A stretch of DNA of 64,000 nucleotides from contig OY540815.1 in NCBI GenBank assembly GCA_961205875.1, forward strand, positions 15,003,638 through 15,067,637, given 5' to 3'. The translations under genes and the position numbers were made by a program. Below the pieces are notes generated by a model, which was not told the origin of the DNA, ran no database searches, and saw only the letters and a program-made list of their open reading frames with translations. This DNA is from Sialis fuliginosa. Lineage: Eukaryota; Arthropoda; Insecta; Megaloptera; Sialidae. Positions 34,280 through 46,984 of the stretch are shown one piece after another (positions within the stretch are counted from its first letter, which is position 1; each line of letters begins with the position of its first letter).

Positions 34280-34690
34280 ACGAGGTGATCCATTTTTAGT
34301 GTCCATCCCTTTTATCGAAAAACATTTCAGATGAAAGTTGCATGGTTTGGAGGACTCAATTTTTTAAATGGAAATCCATATTTTTAATTCAGATTCTTAT
34401 ACTCCATGAAAAAATAAGTAAGTTTTGCCTGAAATATATATTTTTTATCATCTAACAAAATTAGTGTGTTGCCAGGTTGCATTAAAACATATATTACAAT
34501 CAAAACTTATTTATTTTTTCATGTAGTACAAGAATCTGCATTGAAAATATTAAGTTAACCTTCAAATGACCTTGAAATCACCAACAAAAGAAAAATTAAC
34601 TACAGTACATCGATGTCCCCTTCCAAACAGTGCAACTTTGAAATGTTTTTTGATAGAACCTCGCCATAAAAAGTTAAAAGTGGAGTCACA
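34280..34690. mobile_element. Fold-back (MITE-like) element, diverged arms
   Basis: AGATTCTTATACTCCATGAA through AAAATAAGTAAGTTTTG (34392-34427) pairs with CAAAACTTATTTATTTTTTC through ATGTAGTACAAGAATCT (34501-34536). Further out, ATCGAAAAACATTTC and AAAGTTGCATGGTTTGG (34314-34350) pair with the complement of 34622-34655, and CGAGGTGATCC pairs loosely with 34662-34688. Arms are about 150-190 bases with a loop of about 70. No clear target duplication. The 87-codon minus-strand frame 34562-34825 lies mostly in the right arm and has no recognisable domain. Confidence 0.6.
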
Positions 34691-36097
34691 CATACAGTAT
34701 GACCCCCCATTTGGCCACCTCTGCATTACACGATAGACTTTCTTTCTAATATCTCTGTAGAATAGATATGAATTGGCAAGAAAATAAGGATGTACATTAT
34801 AATAACTATAACAACGGGGTGCCACAGATACGTCAAAATGTGTGCAAATAAATTTTATGTTAAAAAGTTTACATTCAACTAAAATAATCCTAGATATTAG
34901 ATATTTAAAGGATGTTTAGATTTCAGCACAAAATAAGTTTGATAACCACCGTTCTGATATGAATTTACAATTTTAGTCTTGTTTTTAATCTGTTTTGATT
35001 TGGCCTATCCAGAAGAAGACTACTATTTCCCCCCTCTCTCCCATTTTCCAAATGACGAATGGGACGATATGTGGTTTTAACATAGAATGTTTTCTAACAA
35101 TACCTACACAAATTACATTTAGTAGTTTATTTCACAGCGTAGGCACAGCAGAATTCTGACTATTCAAAATTCCTTTTATATCTCATATTTCCTTTAAAAA
35201 ATATCTTTCCTATAATTTTAAACATTCAAAGTATCCACAATATCATAAATAATTCATTCTTATGTGTTTAAAATTTATATTTATATTATGATACAAAAGA
35301 AAAATTGATTCAATATGTATCCACACCATCACAAAGAAACTTTTACTTTCTCGATAATGAATTTAAATGCATGATGCGCCTCAACTTTAGATCTTCTCAC
35401 TTTTACATTTATTATTGTTTTACTTCTTTAATCTCTTTCTCCCTAACTTACTGACACATAATTCCATTTACATTTTACTTTTGACTTGGTTTAAATAGGT
35501 CCTTCGGGAAAATCTGTGAAAATTATATCTGATAATAAAATTCGTTTTGGTATATTTGTTTAATATAAAGGTAAAGAAAACGTGCACATTTTTTATAATT
35601 TTTTACGTATTTGATATTTATATTTGTACTTGATTTCCATATAAATTTTTAAAACATACATAACACAAAAATGAGATTTTGATATTAATATATTGCTTAA
35701 GTGATTTTAAGTCTCTAATATTTTTTTACTATTTTACGAGTTAAAAAAAAACTTGTGCCAAGTTCGTAACTACTAAATCTACAAAAACTTGGAAAGCATA
35801 AAAAAAAATCTAACGACCAAATAAATAAATTTATTCGGTCATTAGATTTTTTGATGTATTGTAAAATATTATTAAAATTGATTTTAAATTAATTTATTTG
35901 TTCGATTATTTTTTGATGTTTTACAAATTCCAATAGTTAAAGGCTTACTTAGTTAAGTTAATGTGATCTGAGATTATAAAAGTTAATTTTTATAATTTTA
36001 CGTTTGCAATCTCATTAAAATTATATAAAATAATATATGTTGCCATTATAAAAGGAGTTTGATGCCATAGTAACGTAACTAATAGCACCTTTCATAG
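34691..36097. other. AT-rich stretch with one short hairpin
   Basis: At 35803-35852, AAAAAATCTAACGACCAAAT and its near-exact complement face each other with almost no loop, a small hairpin of unknown origin. Otherwise nothing recognised. Confidence 0.5.
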
Positions 36098-36310
36098 AAA
36101 CATTTTTTAAATAGTGAATATTTTAGAAATATAAGCAATATCCATATTTTTACTCACCTGTATATTGCTAAGATCACATTTAAATAATTTCTCTAAAAAC
36201 TTTTACAAAAACATTGTTAAATAATTAATATTTTAGAAAATATAAGCAATATTCTATATTTTTTACTTATCCTGTATTGGCCAGTTCACATTTAAATATC
36301 TTCTAGAAAA
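36098..36310. repeat. Two-copy tandem duplication, unit about 110 bp
   Basis: AAACATTTTTTAAATAGTGA, ATATTTTAGAAATATAAGC and CACATTTAAATAATTTCT in the first unit recur as AAACATTGTTAAATAATTAA, TATTTTAGAAAATATAAGC and CACATTTAAATATCTTCT from 36208. The copies are diverged by substitutions and small indels, so the duplication is not recent. Confidence 0.75.
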
Positions 36311-38444
36311 CAAACGAATAAACAAAATAAACAAAATGAACGTAGGAAACAATAAACAACTATATTTTGAAATTAATATACCGAGTCTTTAATTTGCTTT
36401 CACCAAAGGGTAAAATTTATTATTGCAAAAATATTTATAGCAAGCGCTATGCATATTCAGTACATTAAACCTGTCAAAACTATTTAATCGGGACGCAAAA
36501 TATACGGCGGCCTATGCGAATAAAACAAAGCAATTAAAACTTTTTATACGTAGCACATTCTTCGGCACTTGAAGACAAAATGACACAGGCTGAGAGGACC
36601 ATATTGCCAGGCATAGTTGACGCAACTATTTACAAAGTTTTACCGGCCTAAAATTTACCACGAGATTTTGTTTTGAAGGTATTGTTATTGATTTATGTTG
36701 GTATGCACGTATGCTTGTTTGTTTTTGTAAGAAACCATATTGAGTAGCGACAATGATATACTGATTTATATTCAATTGACTTATAGGGGAATCCGCGATA
36801 ATTGCTAGAAAAAGTACATTTTTTCTTAATTTTTTTTAACTATAAAAATAATTTTAAATCGTATTATTTCGTATAAATTATCAAGTTTTGACTTTTTATT
36901 TTAGCACCCTCCCCTTCGAAAAAGTGTTTTTTTATCTGCTTGCAACACCAATAACTTCATCTACACTGATTTTAAATAGCTATAAAAAATCTTTTACAAA
37001 GCGCATATGTGTTTTAAAATTTTATTTTTCTTCATAATAATATTTTTTTAAACGTTATAAGATTTAATTAACGTAACGTTTTTGCATTAATGTAGCTATA
37101 TCTTTGTAAATTTTAAGAATATATTTATAAAATGTGGTCATATTCTCAAAACTGTAATTAAAAAAAAATCAACAACAAACAATAGTTTTTTATAAAATTA
37201 TACGCTTAAAAAATGTGTAATTTATTATAAAAATTTAAAGATCCAGGTAGTTATTTACTGTCAGTCGAGATAATCAGTATTTTATAAATTAAGTTTATAA
37301 TATCGCCAGAGTTTTATACACAAGTACCCTAATAACTCTAAACAGCGTCAAATATTACTTTTAAATTGCACTTTATAAACTTATAGCGACTTGTAATTAA
37401 CTCAAACTATATAAATAAAAATAAATGTCATCAAAAACTTAAACTCAAACTAATATACTTCAGGATATAAACTTTCAAAAGCAATGAAGTAAGTTAAAAA
37501 ACACGAGAAGTACACGCTGCATTTGACCAGAAACTCAATTTAATCAAAAACTCCTCTCAATAGATATAGGAAAAATATAGTTTAAGTTAACATTTTTATT
37601 TTGTTGTTCCGACAAATATCGATGTTCATGGCTCATCTCGTCTAGTATTATCTCAGCTCTGCTGATTTCAATCGATTCAATATTTCTGTTCGCATGTTAA
37701 ATTACCAGTACTTCTCAAACTTTAAAAAACTTTGTAAATTTTTCATATTTTTTATGAATAATATTAAATTGTCTTATTTAATATATCTTTAAAATAATAT
37801 AAGTAAGGATAAATATTTCGTACACAGTCAATTTTAAAATTAGTTATTTGATATTATTATTTAAAGTATTCTAAAGCAATGTGAATAAGAGAAAATTTGT
37901 GTCGAACCTCGCAAAATTTTCAATTTATTCGTTTATTTTATTTTAAATTGTACTTGTGATCATCAAATAATACAAACTTTACAGATTTAAAATTCTTCAA
38001 ACTTTAGCAATGTTAAGAATCAATTTAAAAGTGCAGTTAGTGATAGTTTGAATACTATCGAAAAGGTCGGTATCTTCGTTAAAAAGTTGCAACTTATATT
38101 GTTATATATTATTACAAGCTTCTAATCTATTGTTGTATTGTTTGAGAACGACTGGCACATAAAATGTTTTTGTCTATTGTTTGTCTCGACCAGTCTCGTC
38201 TCACCTCGATCCGATTTCGATACTTTAGCTCGCGCATGTTCGACCATTTTATAGAAGACGCATCCCTTGGGAAATTCATGTTGTTTGAGCCAAGGTGAAT
38301 TAGAAATAAAAACTTTTCAAGCTGACAGCTAAAAGCAATTCTGATAACTGAATTGGCGATGATAGTACAACATTTATCGGGTTTTTTGTGTGAAAATATA
38401 CAATAATAATAATGTTTTCATTTGCCATATATGGTATATATTTA
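36311..38444. other. AT-rich stretch, nothing recognised
   Basis: No frame of useful length. A mildly mixed-composition patch at 38150-38290 (GTCTCGACCAGTCTCGTCTC) shows no motif. Confidence 0.45.
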
Positions 38445-38677
38445 CATTTTAATTTATTCACATAAGTTAAACTAAATGCTCCTTTAACTAACCAAGCTTA
38501 ATACATTTAATTAAATGGATTTTTAATTTTCTGCGCTATGTTTTTACAACACATATTATGTACATTTTTCATTGAGAACCTAAATACTGATTTAAATCAT
38601 GTTTGTTATATACAAAATTTAGTTTAAAGGAGCATTTAGCGCTAAAGGAGCTTTAAATTCGTTGATAATACCAGGCT
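38445..38677. mobile_element. PIF/Harbinger-like MITE, left end decayed
   Basis: The right end TAAAGGAGCATTTAGCGCTA...GATAATACCAGGCT is followed by TAA (38678-38680), the same terminus as 16655-16907. The left side retains TTAAACTAAATGCTCCTTTA (about 38467-38486) but the outer 20 or so bases do not match. Non-coding. Confidence 0.55.
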
Positions 38678-41558
38678 TAAATATATATAATTTACACCCG
38701 TGTTAAATTAATTAATTTACATAAATAAATATATACATGTAATGAAAAAAATGTTGTTTAGAATTAATTAGATTTGTTTGAAACCTTATATTCAAAATAA
38801 ATGTTTTAATTTAATCTCTTTTTAAAATTTCACAATACACCAAATTCTCTAAACGTCATAAATTATTCAATGCATTCAAGCTTTTAATGAAATGGCCTAA
38901 GAGATGGTGGGACAAAAAAAATGGAAAGGCGAACTTTTACAGTATAATTTTCTTTTAAATTTCAATAAATATTATAACTGTTTGATCATTGAAGCGAATA
39001 TAAATTACCTTTACAGCATTTATGCCGTTTGTAAAGATCGTAGCTTATAGCTACAAGGTGTATATTAAAATATATTAAAAATATTTTTCAATGTTCATTT
39101 TCACATATTTCAACGCAAGTGGTATTAATTTTATGTCTTATTAAAAGTTTGCGTTTATAGTTATTTAAAAAAAATTCGCTCTATTATATTTAATATTTTT
39201 GTTAAAGAAAATTGAACAACTGAAAATAAAAAAGAAATTCATTATAATTTGGAAATATTAGGCTTCTGATGAGAATTTCTTGTTGTGAGTGAGTGACATT
39301 ATTTTATTATCGTTTATAAAAAAGGTATACATATTTAGTTTAATGTCCAGTATTATAAAGAAATAACTAATAACTAACAAGAATTTTTAATGGGGTATCA
39401 AACCTATATGACAGTTCTCTTGAAGTTTCAGAAGTATTTGACAAGTTTTACGCATGAGCGGTACGTAAACACCAACGGTATTAAAACAGTGATGAAAATT
39501 ATTTTGTACTTGTATTATTATAAGTGGAAGTATCACTGATATAAATTCCAAAATAAATCTAAAATTAATACCCCGTTGAAAGTGCTTATTTGCTAACAAA
39601 TATTTCTTAGTTTGCATTTATAATACCAGACATAAGTCAATCAATGATATTTCAGATACATAAAAATATTTGTGTTCTATTTTATGTAATCTGTATTGAT
39701 CTAATTTGAAATGTAATTATCGAATTTGGCCACAAACACTAAAGCCTTGAAATATTTTACAATTATATATTCATTCATAATCCGTATAGAATTTATGAAT
39801 TATAAAAACTTCATTTGGTGTTTATGACCAAACCTGAGACTTAATTTCAAACAAATAAATTTTGATCAAAATTCAAATAAAACAAATAGTTATTTGAAAA
39901 TAAATTAAAATTATCCATATAGCTTAGTTAAATTCTACAACCTAGTAATTTATTATAGGTTTGAAAATATTTTCAGCTTGCTGTTTAAAAATTTATAAAT
40001 ATTTTACATCTCTGTCATATACATCAACATCCATATACTGTACTAAAATCTATACAAATAATTCCTTTTAGAAATATCCAATCCCATGATTTCAGGGGAA
40101 TTATATGCGGGCATGAAACAAATGCTTTTAACATTGGAAACAAGATATACATTCTAATGGTTAAGGTAAATATAGAGAAAACGAATTAAGACTGGATCTT
40201 CAATTTACGCAGATGCATACCTACATTCATTAGAAACAAGTTGAACGAATATATCAATTATTTTCTTGATCAAATATTGACAGAAACGTCTTTCATAGCC
40301 CATATACCACGGAGATGTGCTGGTAACATGCGTCTAACAAATCAACCTATTTAGAAAGCTTTTACGCGCGCAGATATTCGGGGCGTTTTCTTTTTATGTG
40401 GCTGTTTTCTCTGTTAACACGTTCACTACCTCTCTCTCTCTCTCTATCACCTTTCTCTCCGATACCCAAATCTTTCAGTTGTTAGTGGTTTTAGCGTTCC
40501 TTTTTCAGGTGTTATTGAAAAATATAGAATGCGACATATTTTATGAAACATGCTAGCGTTTTGTAATATTTTGTATTATGTAAATTGTAACGCACTTTAT
40601 TTTATATGCCTTTAATATGAATACAGATATTTTTTAGTATTTATTATTTATTTATATTATTTTATTTCTGATTCAATGTCCAATGTGAAACTTTTGTGGT
40701 GTTTTTAGTAATAATATTTATAATAAAATAAAATTAGATCTACGTATATTTACAAAAGGTTAATACTTTTCCCTATTTTGACATTCGTTTTATTAGAATT
40801 ACCATGCAAGATACTCGTGGAGAGTTAATTTCTACATGCGGATAAAATCAATAAAAGAATCCTGCTTCATTTGGCCAGAAAGAAAAAGGCACTAATGGAA
40901 TGGACGACAAGCTCGTATCTCAGTGATCGTTTCCAACCCTTCGAAAACGGTGGAAAATTTACACTCACACTAACACAGTGGCAAAAAGATAAAGCTCTAC
41001 CATTAATAGATTAATTAGTTCCTTAAGAGAGTTGTCAATAACCTAATCATTATTAATCTATTCTTGACTTCTGTACAATATACACATAAACTGCGTGGTC
41101 TATACATTTTAAATTTAAACGTTTCGTTACACATTATAGTGGACACACCTAATTCTTTATCTGTATCTAGATTATTTTTATTTTTGTGATTTCTGGAATT
41201 TATAAAAAATCAATAACTGTAGTTTTTTATTAGTCTCTTATTACTTTGCATTGTTGAAATTAATATTAATAATAGTTTTAATAACACTATGGATGACATT
41301 CAGATATAAACTTAAATGCGTGTGCAATGCATAAATATACCCAAAACGCCGGCTATTATTCTTCAGACACAGACGGCCAAATTGAAATATGTACGTACGT
41401 AAGCTGCCAAGTTAACTGGTTTGGATGTGCACTTATATTTTATTCATCTATTTCCACAGCACCATATGGATTTGCTAATGTTTCCAAATAGAAAAAACAT
41501 TTGTTTTCATTTTCACAGACATTGTGAATAGCTGAAAACAACAAAATGAAGGTCATAA
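38678..41558. other. AT-rich stretch, nothing recognised apart from a short microsatellite
   Basis: A (TC)n run of about 17 bases lies at 40430-40446. The minus-strand frame 39387-39617 has no motif. A GC-richer patch at 40840-40985 (GGAATGGACGACAAGCTCGT) shows no frame or repeat I recognise. Confidence 0.45.
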
Positions 41559-42208
41559 CGCTTTTAGTGTTTAGCACTATTTATTCTAATATTTACAAAA
41601 CGTTACACCATATAACAATTTAAAATCACATAAAAAATATCAACTGTCACAATCTAAATTAAAATCCCTAATTGTTTTTTAAATAAAATTTTCACTTCAC
41701 AGCTAACTATTAAAATTTATATCACAATATACGCGATCGCTACATAACCCCCCTGCTGAGATGATGACTTAGGGGTCTATGAGTCCGCGAAACGTACGCG
41801 TCGGCCGGACTTCTTCGCCTTCTGGGGCGATGATGTAGTAGTGATGCGTGTCGTCGAAGATACTGTGCAAAGCTCTACGGGCTTCAACGCAGTGATTTTG
41901 TGACCCGACTCCATCACGTCATCGCCAAGATCCGACCGCAGCCAGCATCTCGACATACTAAGCAAAATACGTTCATATTTAAAGACCTTACCACGGCGCA
42001 ACACGTATTTCTCCGCGACGACACTATCCGAGGCGCTATTTATTCTAATATTTACAAAACTTTACACCATATAACAATTTAAAATCACATAAAAAATATC
42101 AACTGTCACAATCTAAATTAAAATCCCTAATTGTTTTTTAAATAAAATTTTCACTTCACAGCTAACTATTAAAATTTATATCACAATATACGCGATCGCT
42201 ACACGCTT
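41559..42208 (-). mobile_element. Ty3/gypsy LTR retrotransposon deletion derivative with TSD
   Basis: Two direct repeats, 41564-41744 and 42033-42203, are the LTRs, each ending on the plus strand CGCGATCGCTACA (minus strand TGTAGCGATCGCG). Over their shared 170 or so bases I see about two differences (ACGTTAC against ACTTTAC, and one near the outer end). CGCTT flanks both sides (41559-41563, 42204-42208), a 5-bp target duplication. Just inside the left LTR the minus strand reads AGCAGGGGGGTTA, a polypurine tract, so the element lies on the minus strand with its 3' LTR on the left. Only about 290 internal bases remain. The upstream LTR has lost about 10 outer bases, so a single deletion seems to have removed its end, the primer-binding site, gag and nearly all of pol. 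Near-identical LTRs suggest a young insertion. Confidence 0.85.
41777..42004 (-). pseudogene. C-terminal remnant of gypsy polyprotein
   Basis: A 75-codon frame ends KKSGRRVRFADS and a TAG, 25 or so bases before the polypurine tract. A basic SGR.VRF motif shortly before the stop is a common ending of insect Ty3/gypsy pol polyproteins. The upstream part (MLRRGKVFKYERI...) probably includes sequence joined by the internal deletion, so the ATG is not the native start. It is much richer in G+C than the flanks. No catalytic domain survives; it cannot act alone. Confidence 0.55.
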
Positions 42209-43304
42209 AATTTCTTTTTATTTATTTTACAGTTGTAAAAGCAGAATTATATTAAGTTTATTTTTTATATTTTATATTATAACAAAATAATATATAATTG
42301 CTTAAATAAGGAACCTTTTATGATTTAATGGTTTCTGGTTTTAGTTCAACAATGTGTAAATAAACTATATGGGTTAGAGAAAATTTTTTTAGTAGGTTCA
42401 CATTCGAAATAAATCCCTAAATTGTGTTGTTTTTATTTTATGTACTTATTTTATAATTATTAAAAAAAGTTCCAATACAGTTTAATATGAGATCTGTTTG
42501 GTTTATGCATTCTCGAAATTGTTTTTAAAAGATTAGGATAAGAGAAATATTACAAATGATAATTATATAAATATCACAAAATGTTAATTAAACAAATTAC
42601 ATTTTTTTGTACCATGTTTTTTTTAAAACTTATCTTAACAAAAGATATTCTTTGCACTCATTAATCTCTTTTAAGACTTGATTTGCATAAAACAATAAAA
42701 AAGGTATAATTCAGATTCACTTTCAAGTTCACAAAAATGTTTTAATTCGGTTTAAAGTTTTAACAATGAATTTGAACAAATAGTAAAATAGTAAAACTAT
42801 CAATGGAATGAAAGAATTTATAGTATAAAGAACACTATAAAAAAGAAGGGTCGTATGTTCATATATTTATTTCAATATAAATCGAGACGCTTTTTTGCGG
42901 TATACAATTTTTCACACAAATAGAAGTAGCTTTTCGCCATCAATAAAATAAATGCACAGTTATGTATCAAATTAATGTATTTTCTTCCTACCCATTAACA
43001 GATAATATCATTTGTAATATATAGCTGGTGTCATAAAAAAACTTTTTTCTGCCCGTAAGAATAAATCAAAGATTCTTTTTTTGTATTTAAATAGACAAGA
43101 AATCTTGTAATAATAATTTGAGTTTTTATATATTATGCATTATTTGATGATTTATTTCTATCAGATATGATTCTGTTTACTATGTAGGTACCTTTTCATC
43201 ATCCAATGATGGCACTAAATGTAACAAACAGGTATGAGGCTTTAAATGTTAACATTTATTATCATAATTTATAAAAACGTCGGTGCATATGTATGTGTTC
43301 TCAT
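42209..43304. other. AT-rich stretch, nothing recognised
   Basis: No frame over 60 codons begins here apart from one starting at 43246, which runs into the tandem duplication below. No repeat relation found. Confidence 0.5.
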
Positions 43305-43580
43305 CAGACATAAACCACTGGACATATCGAAGCCATATTTACACTATATGTTATGTTCATTTGATGCTTCGATAAGTTATAGATTTTTTTGGTTGGTGTT
43401 GAGATATTTTGAAAAAATGTATTTTTCTCCATTTGATTTGTTTGTTTCTGATATTATCAAGCCTCAATTATTAGAAGTATCGAAGCCAAATTCACACCAT
43501 ATGTTTGTTTGGTACATCGTTAGGTTTGGTGGCGCTGGGGTCGAGATATTTATGAAAATGTGTATTTATGGTCTGATTTT
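43305..43580. repeat. Two-copy tandem repeat, unit about 153 bp
   Basis: TATCGAAGCCATATTTACAC then TATATGTT, TGCTTCGATAAG, GGTTGGTGTTGAGATATTTT (from 43325) recur as TATCGAAGCCAAATTCACAC then CATATGTT, TACATCGTTAGG, GGGGTCGAGATATTTATGAA (from 43478). The 113-codon plus-strand frame 43246-43587 spans both copies and shows the same repeat as peptide, so it is not evidence of a gene. Probably the body of the element whose tail is at 43760-43820. Confidence 0.65.
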
Positions 43581-43699
43581 TAAATAAATTATTTTTGGGC
43601 AGAACAACGTTTGTCGAGTCAGTTAAAACAAAAATTACAACATCTTGAGGCTTCCGCGGTGATCTTGATATGGATTTTGGATTCTGGGTGTGAGCCGCA

Positions 43700-43741
43700 T
43701 CGATTAGGTCGTGTTATCGACCGATAACACGACCTAATCGA
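43700..43741. repeat. Perfect 42-bp palindrome
   Basis: TCGATTAGGTCGTGTTATCG (43700-43719), the dinucleotide AC, then its exact reverse complement (43722-43741). Arms of 20 bases without a mismatch in otherwise decayed DNA. Confidence 0.95.
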
Positions 43742-43759
43742 CACGGTAATTACAATCCT

Positions 43760-43820
43760 CCATACGTGACAGGGGGTGAAATATTAACTCCCGTGCGAAG
43801 CTGGGATGGGTCCGTTAGTT
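43760..43820 (+). repeat. Helitron-like 3' tail (second type)
   Basis: CAGGGGGTGAAATATTAACTCCCGTGCGAAGCTGGGATGGGTCCGTTAGT (in two overlapping blocks) ends in a GC-rich CCCGTGCGAAGC..GGG stretch and TTAGT. This wording resembles tails of insect Helitron-like or related non-autonomous elements (GCGAAGCCGGG...CTAGT). With the palindrome and tandem repeat upstream it may be one element of about 500-600 bases; no 5' end was identified. Confidence 0.4.
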
Positions 43821-45874
43821 CATTATACTTATAAAAAATTTATAAAAATAAATAAAATCATTATATGATTTGAAACAAATCGACAGGTTTCATTGACAAC
43901 CCTATTTTCTTAAATAATAACATTTTCAGAACTACTAAAACTAAAAATACCACATGAAAGTCGCCATAGAAATAAACAGATATTAAATTTAAAAATAATT
44001 AAATTCGTTGAATCTGTGCAGGCTTTAGAGTTAATATTTTAGATAACTATTAGAAGAAGTGGCTTAAATTTATAGTTGTACAAAAAAATGTTATATACAT
44101 TATGAATTAAAAGATAATCTTAGGATTAAAGTTAATTAATTGCAAAGCAGACTTCTTCCCATTGTCATACCCAAACAAATCTAGTTACAGAATTTGGCGT
44201 AAACAAAAAAAATTAGATGTTTTTTATATGTACTGCCGATTTCCCAGGAGCAATGACGACAATACACGCGGTCTGTTCACACACATACACACCCACACAC
44301 ACTCATACACACACGCCACAAAACAAAGACACAACGCAAAAGCTGTTACTCAAACAAAACCAAGAACAAGCCACGCAAACGATTCTATTTGCTTTATCCA
44401 TGTGCCACGTCTCCCCCTCCCCCCATTTTCCCCTCTGTCTGTGACACACACAATAGTGTTCCCGCACGACTTAGAATTATATATTTTATTCCTCTTTGTT
44501 TTGGTAACTTTGAGAGAATTAAAAACAGAATTATTGGATTAGTTGAAATTTTATCTACAAACGTGAATTGGAATTTTCAATCTATCAGATTAACGTCAAA
44601 AACGAACAGTAATAGAAATGTATTTGTGTTTTTGTAAAGTAAAAATCATATACGAGTCATCAAAGAGAGACAGCAATAAACAAAGGGTTTTTTGATTAAA
44701 TCATAATATAAGTTATATTATCTTAAATTATATTAACATATAATATAATAAATATGAGCTTTATGAAACGGCTATGCGTAAAGTATATAGTTACAATTTT
44801 TTTTATAATCGTACATACTCCTGCGTGTGTTAATTTTTATTAAATCAGAAAGCTTCTATGTATATGTTTATTATAAATAATAAAGTAAATATTCTCCAAA
44901 GTTGGTAAATATATTTACACAATATATTTGTAATTTATTGGATTGAAAATCGATATTTATTAAAAAATATCAGATTTTAAATGTAATTTATACACATTTA
45001 GTAAAGCAGTAAGTACGTAATTTTAATAATTCTAAAATATGTGACCTTTATAAAATTTATATATTTTTTTATAAATTTTTTCGGCCTTTAAAAAAAATAC
45101 ATTTATTTTGTAAAAACGACGTATTTATTATATTTTCTCGCTTTATACATTAGTCTTTATTAAATTTGCACAGTTATCAATCAAATCCTACCTTTTATTT
45201 AGAGTTATATTTCATAACAATTATATATAAACATTTTCTATATAATTATTGTGAGTATACATATATACTACAGTTCTACAAGAACCTATGTATATAAGTA
45301 ATTAATCATTTTGATTGAATAGGTCACATTTCTGGGAAATGTGCCGTTTGAATAAACTTATTCAAATAAATATATATTATAAATAGAATCCGGGTTGATG
45401 AAATATCATCAAAGGTCTTTTATTATATGTAGATTTGGTTGTTGCAAAACATGGCTATGTAAGTTTCTGGACAAAAAAAGAAAATTATAACTTTGAAGTT
45501 AAACTGTATTTGCTTTGAACATATTGAAAACTAGGGAGCCTGCCTGCCTCTGGGTGCAAAACATTTCAACCCCAAATTTTTTCTTGTATGAAGTTTATAA
45601 GAACTATTTAAAAATATTTTTTTCAAGTCTCCTTTTTATATTTTTTTATTAGAAAATATCAGTTATAAATTTTCAATTGATCAGTTATTATGAAACTTAC
45701 AGCTTATTATAAATTATTAAGCTTTCAGTCGAAAAAGTCCCATAAAAATCAGGTCAGTAGCGTCAAGTTCGACCAGACAAAATTTAAAAAAATGTTGGGA
45801 ATAATACTATCCGTAATATTAGAGATCTGGCACAAAACTAAATAAAGAAATAAAACTAGAAACTTAAATTGGAA
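43821..45874. other. AT-rich stretch with a CA-rich microsatellite
   Basis: A (CA)n-like run interrupted by T occupies 44278-44316. Three overlapping plus-strand frames here (44162-44542, 44217-44444, 44389-44637) are Thr/His/Pro-rich because they translate it. GGTCACATTTCTGGGAAATGTGCC at about 45325 is a short hairpin. Nothing else recognised. Confidence 0.55.
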
Positions 45875-46428
45875 ACAGAGTGATTTACAACTAGTGTAAA
45901 AATAATTAACAGTAAATCGAGGATGTAATTTTAAGCAAAAAACCTTATGTGAACCTATGTCTGGAAATTCTTCGTGAGGGAGCTACAGTCTTTTACCCAA
46001 AATTAGTATTTATTTAATATCTAGAGAAGCCATCAAGCTACAGTTATGAAATTTGATACAGGGATTGGTATTAATAAGTGTTATCGATTTCCAGTATCAA
46101 ATAATAATAATTTAGACCAGGGGTATATGGGGCCAGTAGTCTCGCCGATTTTTATCAAGTATTTTTTTGGTTCTTGAATTTTTTCCTGAGCTGAGTGCTT
46201 GTAGAAGATTATATGATACAAAATACACAAAAATATAGTTTATTTGTCATAAAATCAACCGTTTTCGATAAATATCGAAAAAAATAAAGTACTGCACAAT
46301 TTTACTTAATACAGATGCTTCAAATTACACAAAATAAGTAAAATTCTTCAGTACTTAAAATTAAGTGTAAAAATTATTATTAGTTTAAAAAAATTAATTT
46401 TTTTTACACTAGTTGCAAATCACCCTGT
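45875..46428. mobile_element. MITE-like element with 27-bp TIRs containing family D sequence
   Basis: ACAGAGTGATTTACAACTAG then TGTAAAAA (45875) is inverted at TTTTTACACTAGTTGCAAAT then CACCCTG(T) (ending about 46427). Inside, 45920-46180 is family D: AGCAAAAAACCTTATGTGAA, AGGGAGCTACAG, GTTATGAAATTTGATACAGG, GTATATGGGGCCAG. The same segment lies inverted at 47283-47530. Target duplication not clear. Non-coding. Confidence 0.6.
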
Positions 46429-46984
46429 ATATAAATATGTTATAATATTCACCCCCAATGTCACATTTACCTAACAAAGCTAATTTCATACATCCCCGAT
46501 ATTTGTAACAACATTTCAACCGCACACACGCAGCCCTAAATTCCTCCAATTAATTTCAAGTTATAATATGAAACTATTGTTTAGACAATCTTAAATCTGA
46601 CAATATCCAAGCTGCAGGACACCAAAGTTGTATGTATCAAAACCCGGCATCAGAAACAAGACGGTACGCGACATGGGCAGACAAGTTATCCGACTCTACC
46701 GATTTACCACTTATTACCCGCTTAGGAGAAACTTATCTCTGAAGGATGTCACACAGCTCTGCTTGCGCTATGTTTTATTTACCAAAGTTAGATGTCGTCT
46801 AATGTCCTTGCTCAAGTTTTGGGTCATGATTTTGACAATATTGTATTGTATACAAATTGTGTTTATTTCTACGTATTGTACCGATTTATATCATGTTTGG
46901 TTAAGGTTTTTTATATTAATATGTTATTTTTTTCAATTATTCTATGAATATACATAATTGAAATAAAATTATAAAAGAAAAGAT

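Noticed and set aside
34562..34825. 87-codon minus-strand frame with several Cys and Arg
   Set aside because: Mostly within one arm of a fold-back element and no motif recognised.
43246..43587. 113-codon plus-strand frame
   Set aside because: It spans a tandem duplication and repeats its own peptide; it reflects repeat DNA.
44162..44637. Three overlapping plus-strand frames up to 126 codons
   Set aside because: They translate a CA-rich microsatellite and its C-rich flank; Thr/His/Pro bias is explained by the DNA.
46628..46957. 109-codon plus-strand frame
   Set aside because: Begins with a non-ATG codon, no motif and no splice support.
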